Shown one piece after another: positions 36,541 to 48,023 of a DNA stretch of 64,000 nucleotides. Numbering within the stretch: the first letter of the stretch is position 1; each line of letters begins with the position of its first letter. Where the stretch lies: positions 3,333,001 to 3,397,000 of the forward strand of contig OZ014411.1 of NCBI GenBank assembly GCA_963965975.1, given 5' to 3'. Under the pieces are notes generated by a model, which was given only the letters and a program-made list of their open reading frames with translations, searched no databases and was not told where the DNA came from. Source of the DNA: Xestospongia bergquistia (taxonomy: Eukaryota > Porifera > Demospongiae > Haplosclerida > Petrosiidae). Both the position numbers and the translations under genes were made by a program.

Positions 36541-36890
36541 GTCCTTTTTTTGAAATCATGTCACAAATATGTAATTGTATTCCTAGCAATATTATTTCAC
36601 AAGTGCAAATATGTAATTAAATTTATTGTGACTTATATAAATATTATTATTCATAATCTCATGATAAATATTTAAGCTCCAAATATGGTCATGAGCACGA
36701 CTGTATGCTATTACGGTTTGTATATCTCTTTGGAATTGTGGTTGCATGCTTTTTCTCTCCTTTGTGAGGTTATGACCACTTGGCCGTAGCTTATTGTTTA
36801 CATGTCACACCAACCCTACTGCTATGGTAAGCTCAGAGAGTTCCCTAACTGTTCTCTAATGAATATATTATCTAAACAATAATACACAAT
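36541..36890 (-). repeat. Dispersed repeat R1, inverted partial copy, right part
   Basis: The stretch aligns with 6290-6600 and 8880-9060 ('tatggtcatgagcacgactg' near 36684, 'ctcctttgtgaggttatg' near 36757). It borders the 7TM pseudogene, just as the R1 copy at 6.3-6.6 kb borders the other 7TM relic. Confidence 0.65.
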
Positions 36891-36904
36891 ATAATTATGA
36901 TCGT

Positions 36905-38277
36905 TATGAGAAGATTAGACTTTTGAATGATGCCACTATAGGGGTTAGTCATTTTAAAATGAATGCTACTGTTAATTAATATAAAAATAATTTTATGTAT
37001 GTATGCGTGTACTCCTCATGGATTTATGAGATGGGCTATGAAATCTTATTATTAGATCTACATGTATATAAATTATACATCATGGATATTATATATACAT
37101 AATATAATTTAAGAAATTAGCTAAATAATTTTAATTATTTATAATTATTTTATTTGCTCTATCATGTTTAAACATTATTTTAAACTTACAGCTAAAACTA
37201 TACACTACTCATCGACTGTCTGTCATAGATCATGGAGCTGACTCATTACTTCAAGGATATTCTTCCTACAAAAAAAACAACTTAGAAACAAGTGATTTTG
37301 CAGTATTTGAAGAGGAAAGAAAGTACAAAGTTCACAACTGCACAATGCCAGTTGCACTAATCAGTCTACTTCTTGCTTGTGTAATGATCATATCATCAAA
37401 GCTAGATAGTAGCTATTTCGATTTAAAAGCTTATTTTGGGCAATTATATCAACTTTAGTTTTAGTTAACATGATGATTCTTGTCTTGGATATCTATGAAA
37501 TTTCCAGGTTTGGGACAACTTGGAATTCTACTACTATTTCTATATATTATTTAATAATTGTTGGTCTTGTTTTATCTCTTTTTGTGTGTGGAATCATTTC
37601 AATGTTAATTGTTGTATGAGCAAAAAAAGAGGCAAACTTATTGCTCTTCCAATGATCTTACTTTGTAGACGACATCAATCCTTTAATCGTTGTCAAGGAA
37701 AGGCTATATTATTTTACCAATTCATAGGATCTTTTACTATACTTCTTACAAGTGTGGCAGTCTCTATTCATGGTACTGGTATTGTCATTGCAGCTCTAGC
37801 TAATCCACTACAAGTTTTCTCAACAGTTTCTACAGTTGTTGTAGCTATATTTTACTGCACATATGCTTTTGCAGACATATATGATCGTTATGAAGATATG
37901 TATAATGCAACACCATTGTCTAATTACAGGAAAAATAAAAGTCCATTATTTCTCATTTTCCGTGGACTAACTCATGTTCTTGTTCTTGTCTTCTTTTGTC
38001 TCTTTTCATATACATATTTAACAGCTGTTATTTTTATTGGTGGTGACAACAGTGGTGTCGTTAGCTCTATTGCTAAAGTTTTACCTATAATATTGCTTAC
38101 ATTTTTTACTTGGCTCTCAAAACATGAACTTCAAAAGTTTGTTAAATTTGAATGATCAAGCAATAGTATTGATACAACTGTAAACTCAAGTTTTGAGACA
38201 CTAGAAATGATAGAAGAAAAAGAACATTTAGTTTTTGAAGATAACAGTAAGATAATAATTGAAGTTTCCAATGTTTA
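36905..38277 (+). pseudogene. 7TM membrane-protein pseudogene in the second duplicated block
   Basis: The sequence starts inside the end of exon 1 ('agattagacttttgaatgatg'-like, 36909), so the signal peptide and most of the ectodomain are missing. Intron and exon 2 follow the 9623 gene closely. Exon 2 shows a deletion of about 50 bp after TM1 (near 37410) and a CGA-to-TGA change after TM3 (37615-37619) beside a shortened A run. A stop near 38153 removes the acidic tail. The part from TM4 onward remains open (to 38155) and closely matches the intact paralogue. It is a recent pseudogene of a host gene. Confidence 0.88.
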
Positions 38278-38645
38278 ATTTAATGTAAACTAAAAAAATG
38301 CAACTTGTTTGTATGTAAGTATGTAATGTATTTTGTCTTCAACTCAATATTTTTGCCCAAACAGTGCTAAAATGTTTCTGCTGCTTCAAACAAATTTTGT
38401 ATATTTGTTGTTATTAGATGTTTTGTTAATTTTACAAAATAGCATATTCTAACATAATAGTAACTTTATAAAATACATAATAAAAATACAAATAATATAA
38501 TTATAGGGTACAAACTTAAAATAATTGTGCTTATAATTATGCATGTATACAAAGTTCATAGATTGTACTAGCTATGTATGTAGAATGTAGTTGTATGTCT
38601 GATAAAAGTCACTATGAAAAGTACATAACATAATATGTATGAATG
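38278..38645. other. Shared 3' intergenic, second block
   Basis: This is a close copy of 11411-11777 between converging 7TM and beta-helix sequences. An AATAAA-like site lies at about 38480. No gene is seen. Confidence 0.7.
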
Positions 38646-41600
38646 CTACATATCAATAAAAAAATCAAATATCAAAGACTCTCTTTTATTAATTACCCGT
38701 GGTGGAGAAAACATTTCAACTGATTTATCATCTGTTGACTCTTCATGAAGAGGTTGATGTTTATTAGTTGGACATGATATTATCTTCGGACAACATTTTG
38801 TCTTGATTAACAAATATACATGAACAAATATTATTCCTATAAATGAAGCCAAAGCCAAAGATATAGACACTATGCTAACAGTAGATGTGATTGCTGAATT
38901 AAAATCATTACTTATTGCATTAAGTGTGCTCATTAATCCTAAATTAATAAAATAGAAGAATTCCAATATTGTCAGTCTACAATCTCGATATACACCATTT
39001 CCAGCTATTAAAAGAAATCCTACCCCTATCATTATGATGTAATTATTTAAAATGACTAATGAACCTGTAGTATAGGAAAAGACAGCAGTTATGATGATAC
39101 GAGCGATAAGTAAAAGACCTGGCCAAAATCTAAAGTAATCCTTGAATGGACCACCAAAAGCATCAATGAATGGTTTAAGTTTGACCACAGGATCTCTGGA
39201 ACCCCTACAGTATTTACCACTGTAACGTTGTAACCATTGACTACAAAATATTAAGCCAGTCAACAAAAATCCAATTAAAAGAAAAAACAATGATACAATA
39301 ACAAGTGGGATGTGTTTGCTACTAAGATAGTTTATATTTCCGTCTACACTCCAAACATTCCATTTATGTTGGCCACAAATTACTTTTGTCATCATTAAAA
39401 CACTTGTAATGTTACGCATAATTTTAGAGTACGACATAAGAATTAGTGTAGCTAAAACAGGTACTGCATTATTTCCACATAATCTAGAAAGCCTTCCAGA
39501 GTAATGACAACCAATAATGATGCCTCCAATTAGTAGCCAAATGTACAATGGAAAAACAAATTGAAGCCATGTTTTCAAATAACCATCTAATCCATTAAAG
39601 AAACACGTTTCAATTCCAAGATCAAGATTGAGCCAGGCAACAAACTGAGTCAACACAGGTACATTCCCATCAGGAAAAAAGACGGTTTCGTTCAATTTAA
39701 CAATGTTGACATAAAATAGTAAACCATTGATTGTCCCCATTGATACTGTCATGTTGAATATCAAAAGAAATAGCACCACTGCTATTCCAGCTAAAATAAA
39801 AGTAAGAATCATTGTTAAATAAACATTACTGCAAATTTCACATTTATTTGATCCTAACAGTACACTCAATCCTTCTTTGCACTTTCCACAAAGAATACCT
39901 GACCTATTATACATACATTGAAGATCAGAGTTGTTCAGACTAAGGGACACAACAGAGGAATTACAAAAATGCAAAGGACAGTTAGTAAGCGCTATGATGC
40001 ATTTATATTCTTGATGATATGATAACCAGTTATTTCCAGATCTCCTAATCGGATATGGCATCCAAGATACATTGCATTGTGGTTTAAGGCTATTGATGAC
40101 ATCATCACAGCGACATTCACCAGATAAATTGTAAAATTGAAGACCAAGTGGACAAGGTAAAAATTTAATGCTAACTTTGAGTTCTGATCTATTTAGTTGA
40201 GGGGTCCCACTACTTCGTAAAGTGATCAGGCTAATATGCGATACATAGATTCCTTTCAGGATATATGTAAAATTCCTACAAGAACTTTTAGTGTTTTGAT
40301 TGTCTTCATTAAGTGTTATATCAATTCCATCACTTTCAGTTAATAATACTCCAGGGCTGGTACTATTACACATTCCAACAGTAACAAGTGAAAGAGTGAT
40401 GGCATCACCAGGATATACCTCCTTAAAAAGAATTCTCTTGTTACAATCAATATAGCCATCATCATCACAGCTACAAACACCAATAGGTTTTGATGATAAA
40501 TGAGAGTAAGAAAGTGATTTTGTCAAGCATCCATAAAAAATATCACTAATAGTGCATTTAAAAACATCAATAAAGTTTGGTTTCCAAATGGAATAATCTC
40601 GTTGAATATAAGTAAAATAGAAATTTCCACCAAAAATATCTTTTCCAGCAATCATAGCACTATTTTTAGAAAAGTTGGCATTAAAGTAACTAAATGTACA
40701 ATATTGGACAATGTCTGGAAGCTTGAAAATACCAACTGGCTTAATGAAATCTGCATTTGAATAAATAGCACCACCATACTGTTGAGCAGAGTTATTAATG
40801 AAGAAAACTGTAACTGATGATGTCATAACAGTAGCATCATCAGCATATATACCTCCACCATTACTTGGAGATTTGTTGCTAGCTATAACACTGGATGATT
40901 TGGTAAAGTTTACTAGACATCTTTTAACGAATAGACCTGTTGTGTTATTGTTAGTAATACGAACATTAGTAAGATGTACTGTTTGTCCACTTGTATCACA
41001 AACTAATTTGATGGCTCCAAAGGCATTGCTAAGTTTTGAACTTACAAAGTGACTATTTGTTGTATTTGTGACAGTGACATTAGTTATATTAACATGACCA
41101 TCACTTGTAATAAACACAGCCCCTGCACTAATATCAGAATTATTAGTAAAAACTGTGCTTTGTATAGTCAAATTTGGAGGTGTAAAAACTCTACCACTGA
41201 CCATGTAAACACATAGGCCACCACCTCTTCTATCATTCCCTGTGTTATATAATAGTTTGGAATGACTTATTTTAACATCTGAGTGTCCTTCAGTAAATAT
41301 TGTTAGTCCACCTATAAAGCCAATGTTGTTATAAAATGTGACATTTTCTAAATTGACACTTTTGTTAGAATCATCATAAATACCCAAAAATGCTCCTCCT
41401 GTGTTGTTATATCCAGTATTATATGAGAAATTCAATGCTTTCATTTTAATGTTTAATCCACCATCTCTTTTTGTGTGTATTGTCAAGCCTCCAGTACCAC
41501 CAATGTTGCTTAGAAAAAGACTATGTTGTAAAATGATAGTTAATTCAATGTCACTTATCTTTATCACTTCTGCTCCTCCTACAGATTTACCGTAATTAGC

Positions 41601-42293
41601 ATAAAATAGGCAACCATGAATGTCAATCGTAGTAGTGTTAAAAAGTGAGTTAATATTATTTTGTCGTACAACTGCTAGTCCTCCAACTGTACTTCCTTTT
41701 CCCAAAGTAAAGTTAGACATCTTTATAGTAGATATACCAACAACATTTAGTAGAATTGCATTGCCAGAATATTTGTTGAAACCATTTTGACAAAAAGAAC
41801 TATTGTCAAGATTAACATAGACTGCTGAGACTATAACTAACCCAAGGAGAATGTTATTTTGTACCGACAGAGAATTGATATCAACACTATAAGATGTGTT
41901 AACAAAAACACCGTGTCCACAATCTGCTATAGTTAAACCTTCAATATGTACTGATGTTGTGTTATATATGTTAATAGCAGTAGTTTTGTTATAAATGCAT
42001 CTAATAATGACTGTTGACTGCATAACTGACCAATGAAAACCGTGAACCCACTGACCTTGTCCAATGAGGTTGACTTCGTTTAGACTTTTAAAATGAAGGG
42101 AGCTGTTTTTATCTATCACATGTTCACCATTCAAAAAGATGAAGGTGACATTAGAGGGCAAAAGAATTTTATGATTGTAATAAGAAAGTTCATGACACTC
42201 TTTATCAGCAGGACAGCTCTTATTACCAGTAGAGGGTGTGACAAAGTAAGTAGGACTTGCATCACAGAGCAAAGCTAATATTGTATGACATAC
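38646..42293 (-). CDS. Beta-helix ectodomain multi-span membrane protein, copy 2
   Basis: One long exon runs from a splice acceptor (42294/42293, phase 0) to the stop at 38646, about 1,215 residues. No in-frame ATG lies near its 5' end. The residues after the acceptor (VCHTILALLCDASPTYF) look like the core and end of a signal peptide, so a short first exon with the start codon must lie upstream and was not located. Residues about 20-75 form a CPADKEC-containing cap typical of the family. Residues about 75-530 form a right-handed parallel beta-helix with many N-glycosylation sites. A Cys-rich region runs to about 810, then eight or nine membrane spans to about 1,170 and a short cytoplasmic end. 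It is probably a cell-surface adhesion or recognition protein; this function is inference. It faces the 7TM pseudogene, 370 bp away. Confidence 0.87.
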   Translation of the reverse strand, partial: VCHTILALLCDASPTYFVTPSTGNKSCPADKECHELSYYNHKILLPSNVTFIFLNGEHVIDKNSSLHFKSLNEVNLIGQGQWVHGFHWSVMQSTVIIRCIYNKTTAINIYNTTSVHIEGLTIADCGHGVFVNTSYSVDINSLSVQNNILLGLVIVSAVYVNLDNSSFCQNGFNKYSGNAILLNVVGISTIKMSNFTLGKGSTVGGLAVVRQNNINSLFNTTTIDIHGCLFYANYGKSVGGAEVIKISDIELTIILQHSLFLSNIGGTGGLTIHTKRDGGLNIKMKALNFSYNTGYNNTGGAFLGIYDDSNKSVNLENVTFYNNIGFIGGLTIFTEGHSDVKISHSKLLYNTGNDRRGGGLCVYMVSGRVFTPPNLTIQSTVFTNNSDISAGAVFITSDGHVNITNVTVTNTTNSHFVSSKLSNAFGAIKLVCDTSGQTVHLTNVRITNNNTTGLFVKRCLVNFTKSSSVIASNKSPSNGGGIYADDATVMTSSVTVFFINNSAQQYGGAIYSNADFIKPVGIFKLPDIVQYCTFSYFNANFSKNSAMIAGKDIFGGNFYFTYIQRDYSIWKPNFIDVFKCTISDIFYGCLTKSLSYSHLSSKPIGVCSCDDDGYIDCNKRILFKEVYPGDAITLSLVTVGMCNSTSPGVLLTESDGIDITLNEDNQNTKSSCRNFTYILKGIYVSHISLITLRSSGTPQLNRSELKVSIKFLPCPLGLQFYNLSGECRCDDVINSLKPQCNVSWMPYPIRRSGNNWLSYHQEYKCIIALTNCPLHFCNSSVVSLSLNNSDLQCMYNRSGILCGKCKEGLSVLLGSNKCEICSNVYLTMILTFILAGIAVVLFLLIFNMTVSMGTINGLLFYVNIVKLNETVFFPDGNVPVLTQFVAWLNLDLGIETCFFNGLDGYLKTWLQFVFPLYIWLLIGGIIIGCHYSGRLSRLCGNNAVPVLATLILMSYSKIMRNITSVLMMTKVICGQHKWNVWSVDGNINYLSSKHIPLVIVSLFFLLIGFLLTGLIFCSQWLQRYSGKYCRGSRDPVVKLKPFIDAFGGPFKDYFRFWPGLLLIARIIITAVFSYTTGSLVILNNYIIMIGVGFLLIAGNGVYRDCRLTILEFFYFINLGLMSTLNAISNDFNSAITSTVSIVSISLALASFIGIIFVHVYLLIKTKCCPKIISCPTNKHQPLHEESTDDKSVEMFSPPRVINKRESLIFDFFIDM

Positions 42294-44629
42294 CTAAGAC
42301 AAAACATGAAAAAGAACAACATTTCATTGAGTACATAAATTAATAATATATAAAGTTGCATTTCATATGTACTATGTTTCTTACGATTTATTGCTTAAAT
42401 ATCTCATTTGTGTCCTATTTAGTATTGAAGTACATTAAATTAATTATTATTTTTTAAATAATGGTTATTAGTACCAATTTATAAAGAAATCATTAGACCA
42501 CAATGGTTTGGAAATGAACAATGAAAGTTTTAAGCTATTTGAATTTAATTAAGAAGCTAAAGTCATAAAAAATTTAAAATGTTTATTAATACCCTCTGAG
42601 TTATAATAGCCACAATGTTATAACATTGTATACATGCTAATGGGACAGGCAGTCTTTTTGTATTTGGTCTATTTGTGATATGGAAGCATGTCAATGAGGG
42701 ATTTAATGGTTTTCTATATTGATCACTGAACAATGATAGGATATCAACAATTGCAGGACAATTAATGGTGGCTTGACTAGTTAAATGCCAGATCAGAACT
42801 TTGCCAATTTGAATGGATAATTATTATAGCAGAACATATTATTTTAAATATACAATTACTAATTAAAACATTTACAATTAGGCAATAAGCACCAGTTGAG
42901 TGTTGACATCATGTTTATCGACCCCATTAATGAGTAACAAACAAAAAGAAAAATAAACAATTCCAATGAAAAAATTATACCATATATTGTAGAAACAGTG
43001 TATAGAAAATGTCACAGGCTACTAGCTATTGCTGTGCAAAAAAAATACATATAACTCTGGACTGAATTAAAAGATCATTCTTGTCATGGAAAGACCAATT
43101 TTATGAATTAAAATGGCTAGTTTCTTTATAAATGCCTCAGAGGGTGATTAATAACGATATTATGACAACCTATCATTGTTGATCTGTTTCACGTGTGTTA
43201 TACCGAGTCGTTCAAAAGAATTCGGACACCTACTCGAAAGTTGCATTATTTGAGTTTATTAAGTTAATTACAACTACAAATGTGATGAATGAATACATAG
43301 TCTAAACCTTTTATTGTACAGGTTGATGTAATAATTGCACTTTCTAGCCTTCTAAATACTGAAATATTACTTTTGACTTGTACTAGCATGTCTTTTTCAT
43401 TGACACAGATACATCCCTACACCACCACACTAGCACCACATGCTCCATTGTGCTTTGTACATAATCCTCATTAAACATTTCTCATAGTCTACATTGTATG
43501 CATGTTCGACCATCACTATGGAAGTGCACTCTACTGATAATACAGCTTTCTTCGACATATACTCTGTCCAATCTCTGTGATCCTTAATTTGCCCATTAGA
43601 GCCATTTTTGTTTTCCATTTAATCCAATATCTATCGCTTTCCTCTTCACTGTACTGGTAGCCATGACATTATCTTCCACCTTCTTGAAAGAGCTGCTGTC
43701 ATGCAGCTTAGAATTTTTCTTGTCATTTGTTACTGACTTATTTCTCTTATATTTCATTTACTGTACTCTTTGGTATAATTTTACCTGTTTTGATATAGCT
43801 CTATGTGATAGTTTAAGTTGGTGTAAAGCTATAATTTGATCTCTCTTGAATGGGTTTTCCCTGTAAGTCAATGACCTTAAACAAGTTTACAGTCATTACT
43901 CTAATTGCTCTTGTGTAATTAGAAATTTTTGATAGACATAACTGAGCAACTTTAAGATGTTCTGTACATTGTCTAAGCATATTTAAGTATTATTTTGAAT
44001 GATAGTGTCTGAACTCTTTTGAGCGCCATTGAATAAAGTACCAATTTATGATTTAAAAAGAATATTTCTCAATGGTCATGTGCTATATATTTTATGGAAA
44101 AATAGTGACATATATAATATCAGAGATGGTATCAACTATCACTGCACTGGCCTAATTAATGATATTAATAATAATATCAATCAATTGTACATTTAAAGGC
44201 ACTTCCAAAGCAAAATATTCAAAGCAATTGGTTGCTTTAGACCATTCCTAAAGACACAATTTATAACTGTGTGTGGGCTGTCTATAAAACTTTGACGCAA
44301 ATAACAGATCTACACACGATGCTGTTAAATGTCTCTTAGATATATATGACAAGGAAAGAGGCAGAATGCAACTCAAAAAATTACATGATCTACTTGTATG
44401 GATAAATACAAACGTATTGTCTAGTATTAATATCTAAAGACAAAACATTAAATTGTATGAAATAAACAAGTATACTCACCAAAATAATGTTCATAGAAGA
44501 CATAATTCTGCGTGCTCACCAATCAGTCAAGACAGGAAGACATGAGAATTAAATTAAACACAAACGGATGTACCTTCAAGGAAATAGACCACAAAGAAAA
44601 CATATAAATTGGTCATAGCATCAGTGTAG

Positions 44630-44633
<4 letters not shown>

Positions 44634-44707
<74 letters not shown>
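44634..44707. repeat. (TA)n microsatellite, about 37 units
   Basis: This is a pure alternating TA run of about 74 bp. The first block has only a short AT run in the same place (about 17858-17880), so it expanded in this copy. Confidence 0.95.
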
Positions 44708-44710
<3 letters not shown>

Positions 44711-45371
44711 AATGATTGAGACAAAATGACTGTTGCTGTGCAATTTTTAATAGTTAATTCGATAATTAATAGCCAGTAATTAATACTCAAAGTTCTCTTC
44801 TAATAGAGAAAGCCTATCAAGTAACATTTGCTACATTGATTACATGTATTATTACATAAAGACTACTGTATAAACAAAGCCATTCAGTTACTATTATTAA
44901 AGACTATTAAATGCTCTCAAGCAAACCACACTACAGCTGTCTAATGTCACATAATTTAATAGTTAGTATAATTGTAAATCTTCAAGCCAGATAGTAATGT
45001 CAAGGCTGACTACTTGTGTATACAATAAAGCAATGAAGGTTAATATTTTTATTTTAATTGAAATTAAATTGTTATCTGTTATTTATGGTTGGATGCTACA
45101 ATCTGTTATAGGACTTTCCTTCCAAATGAATTTGCTCTTTGATAAAACTATAATGTTTGTTACTGTAACTAATTTAATATCAGCATAATCATTATACATA
45201 TTATAATATGGTGTTAGCTATATAGCAATGAATAACGAGTAATGATATTTTTTGTAATTTTTGTTAAGTGTATCAAGAGTGATGTTGCATAATACATGAA
45301 AGCTATAGTGTGATAAGCATACAAATCTGACTATAGAAAAAACATTGAGTCAAAAGAATAAGTTGAACTAA

Positions 45372-45420
45372 CCCTAAACACTAACCCTAAACCCTAAACC
45401 CTAAACCCTAAACCCTAAAC
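45372..45420. repeat. CCCTAAA heptamer array (plant-type telomere motif)
   Basis: Five perfect tandem CCCTAAA units (45385-45419) follow one further unit at 45372-45378. The homologous place in the first block (about 18425) lacks them. The heptamer is the Arabidopsis-type telomere repeat, whereas animals including sponges normally use TTAGGG. Confidence 0.95.
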
Positions 45421-46051
45421 AGCACAACATATTAGTACAAGTAACATCTATTAAAGTTAGAGCTTTCTCATATAAAATACAGCTGTTGTGGGTTTAGGCA
45501 TTTCAAATTTCCTGGCTTTTTGTGGGTTTAGGCTTTTCAAATTTCCTGGCTTTTTAAAATTCTCATAAATTAAGTCAAGTAGTACATCTTTTGTGAGAGA
45601 ATTTGCATCTCTGGTATATATCTTCTATCAAGACAAGGCACACACCTATAGAGATAATTAATTCACTTTAGAGAACTCTTCTAGCATACCAGTAGCTTGT
45701 TAAGAACCACATTCCATTATAGTGAATTTTATTTAGTGAGCTAAATAATTGATATAAACTGAGTATAAATTTAAAGAATACTTTCGAAAAAATTTGTAAA
45801 GTCTATAAGCCCAGCAGAAGTTCATACTTCATTGTGTGTTAAACTGATCCCCACTCCTATATCCCTAATACTCAGTAAAGTATGACTTCTATAGCATTTT
45901 TTGTAAATGTAATTATGAAGGAAGTCAGTTCATTTCCTGTAAGTATGAGCATATTCCAATAATTAAATTATGTTAACTGCTGTCACTTGCAAACATACAT
46001 GCAATTACTAGCGAGGTTTGTGTAAGCAGTGATTGTCATACAAGTCAAAAT

Positions 46052-46849
46052 ATGCCTGTAAAGAAAAAAGATAGCAAAGAAAAAGCCAAAAAATCAGATG
46101 GAAAAAAGAAGAAAGGGAAAGAGCATGTAGATGAGGAGACTACTCAACCTGAGTCATCTAAATCTGAGCAGAGTGGGGACTCTGAAGCAAAAGCCAGTGC
46201 ATCTAAGACAGATGAAGACCAATATGAAGCTAAAGAAAAGAAAACACCAGATGAGAAAGCAACAACATCTGCACAAGACAAAAAAGAAACTACGCAAGAA
46301 GGAGACAAAGAAACAACAGAAGGAGACAAAGAAACAACAGAAGGAGACAAAGCAACAACAGAAGGAGACAAAGAAACAACAGAAGGAGATAAAGAAACAA
46401 CAGGAGAAGACAAAGAATCATCTGAAGGAGACAAAGCAACAACAGAAGGAGATAATGAAACAACAGAAGGAAACAAGGAAGCAAAAACTGATGATCAGAA
46501 TAAAGAGAAATCCAGTAGTGATCAGAAGCCACCAACAAATGATAAATCAAAAGATAAAAAACCTACTGGCCCACCTCCTAATGTTGATGGGCTGTACAAA
46601 TGTACTGAAATACCCAAACTATACAGTCCAGATGGAGAGAATAAGTATCGGTTCACAAAGCAGACACTTCATTATGCTGCTTCTAAATACAATATGACAG
46701 GCAGTTTGGGTCCAGAAACACTTGCTATTCCTATTGACAAGATAGATTTTGTCTTTCCCCCAACACTGGAAGAAGACTATCATATTGTTACTATAAAACC
46801 AGGAGAATATTATGTTCATCCACCATCAATTTATTCAGACCAACAATAA
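46052..46849 (+). CDS. Charged low-complexity protein with C-terminal domain, gene A
   Basis: This single-exon gene encodes 265 residues with no signal peptide or membrane span, so it is probably intracellular. I do not recognise it. Residues 1-35 are very rich in Lys (MPVKKKDSKEK start). Residues about 85-150 are a run of EGDKETT-like heptapeptides (21-bp units ggagacaaagaaacaacagaa), and the rest up to 175 is Ser/Lys/Asp-rich and predicted disordered. Residues about 178-262 form a compact segment beginning VDGLYKC and containing YRF-KQ, a Gly-Pro and EEDYHIV, shared with the three genes downstream. Other long frames over the repeat arise from its simple composition and are shadows. It is transcribed convergently with the other three cluster members. 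Confidence 0.78.
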   Translation: MPVKKKDSKEKAKKSDGKKKKGKEHVDEETTQPESSKSEQSGDSEAKASASKTDEDQYEAKEKKTPDEKATTSAQDKKETTQEGDKETTEGDKETTEGDKATTEGDKETTEGDKETTGEDKESSEGDKATTEGDNETTEGNKEAKTDDQNKEKSSSDQKPPTNDKSKDKKPTGPPPNVDGLYKCTEIPKLYSPDGENKYRFTKQTLHYAASKYNMTGSLGPETLAIPIDKIDFVFPPTLEEDYHIVTIKPGEYYVHPPSIYSDQQ

Positions 46850-47013
46850 TTATATTTTTCAATTTCCTTATCAACAATAAGTTAGTTAGTAAGCAGACAT
46901 ATTTTCGTCCATAAGTTTTATAATTGTTATAGACTTTATGTAAGATAGAACAGTTTTTGAATACTACATGCATAGCATTCATTCAGTATGACAACTAAAA
47001 TGTAATAGTTATT

Positions 47014-47157
47014 TTTTTATATGTACTTAAGTTGACCTTATTGCATTCACCCAAACATTAAATAATATTGTTTGTGTCCATCCCCTTTTTATATGTACTT
47101 AAGTTGACCTTATTGCATTCAACCAAACATTAAATAATATTGTTTGTGTCCATCCCC
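47014..47157. repeat. 72-bp direct tandem duplication
   Basis: Two adjacent 72-bp units (47014-47085, 47086-47157) differ at about one position. Each begins 'tttttatatgtacttaagtt' and ends 'ccatcccc'. It is a recent local duplication in the convergent intergenic space. Confidence 0.95.
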
Positions 47158-47346
47158 TAAGCTTTATTAACGCTTATCTATTCACTGTGTGACATACAGC
47201 TAATGCCAGTGAAGGACATCAATTATACATTTTTATTTTATTAATAAAAGTGTGTATCTATATGTATAATTCACCTAATTTCAAGTTCGAGATATTTAAC
47301 TGATATGACTACAAACTCTAAATCATGTGTGCTATAATCAAATTGT

Positions 47347-48023
47347 TTACATTGCAGTATTAAAAAGCTGATACTTTCCAGATGGTGCATGAAGAATACG
47401 ATACTGATCACCAATTGAAGGGTGTCTTAGTATGTATATTAAATCCAAATCATTCTCGTTAAGAGTAAGCAATTTAGGTCCGTTATTAGATTGTAGACCC
47501 TTTTTCTTTGCTTCTTCATCGTCAGCTTTCACAAAATAGTAGATGAGATTTCTAATAAACATAAATGAGGAAAAGCGTGTTGGACAAGAAGCACATTCAT
47601 ATAATCCATCAACATCAGCAGGTGGAGCTTTTGTTGGTTCATCAGATGCTAAGTCCTTAGCTGCTTTTTCTTTCTGACTTGGTTGTTCTGAACCATCCTT
47701 TTTTTGATTTGTATCATTATCTTTGGAAGAAGGCTCATCACTATCTTTTGAATGAGATTTTTCATTTCCTTTAGAAGTAGTTTTGTCACTACCTTTTGAA
47801 AGACATTTGTCACTAACTTTAGAAGATATGGTTTATCATTATTACCTTTTGAAGGAGGCTTGTGATCACCATTTGAAGGAGGTTCATCACTACCTTTAGA
47901 AAGAGATTTGTCACCATCTTTTGAAGGAGGTTTGTCACTATCTTTAGAAGCAGATAAGTCATTGTCTTTTGAAGGAGGTTTGGAACTCTCTTCAGTTTCT
48001 GGTTTACTTGCTTCTTTTGACAT
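47347..48023 (-). pseudogene. Charged low-complexity protein, gene B (frameshifted)
   Basis: The likely start is MSKEASKPE at 48023, as in gene C; the frame is open further upstream, but the other cluster members begin with a short basic start. The first 60 residues have 'SKDGDKPPSK'-type repeats. Near 47834 two extra bases (ta in 'ccatatctt') shift the frame relative to gene C. Past this point the sequence keeps the family reading frame to the stop at 47347 and ends in the shared C-terminal domain (VDGLYEC near 47610, NNGPK, YRI). It is either newly broken or affected by a sequence error. The frame beyond the shift is otherwise clean, which favours a recent event. Confidence 0.7.

Larger units (their letters stand above)
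42294..45965. other. Non-coding flank, second copy of 15424-18955
   Basis: The stretch aligns along its length with 15424-18955, with many indels. No gene is convincing. It contains the (TA)n run, the CCCTAAA array and a tandem 33-bp duplication (45488-45553, 'gggtttaggc' units) that the first copy lacks. The missing first exon of the beta-helix gene should lie here. Confidence 0.7.

Noticed and set aside
44554-44790. Open frame coding for an (IY)n run
   Set aside because: It is only the translation of a TA microsatellite.
46131-46697. Alternative Lys/Gln-rich 188-codon frame over gene A, and - strand Leu/Ser-rich frames at the same place
   Set aside because: They arise because the 21-bp repeat has no stops in several frames. 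Only the frame with the shared C-terminal domain is supported by the paralogues.
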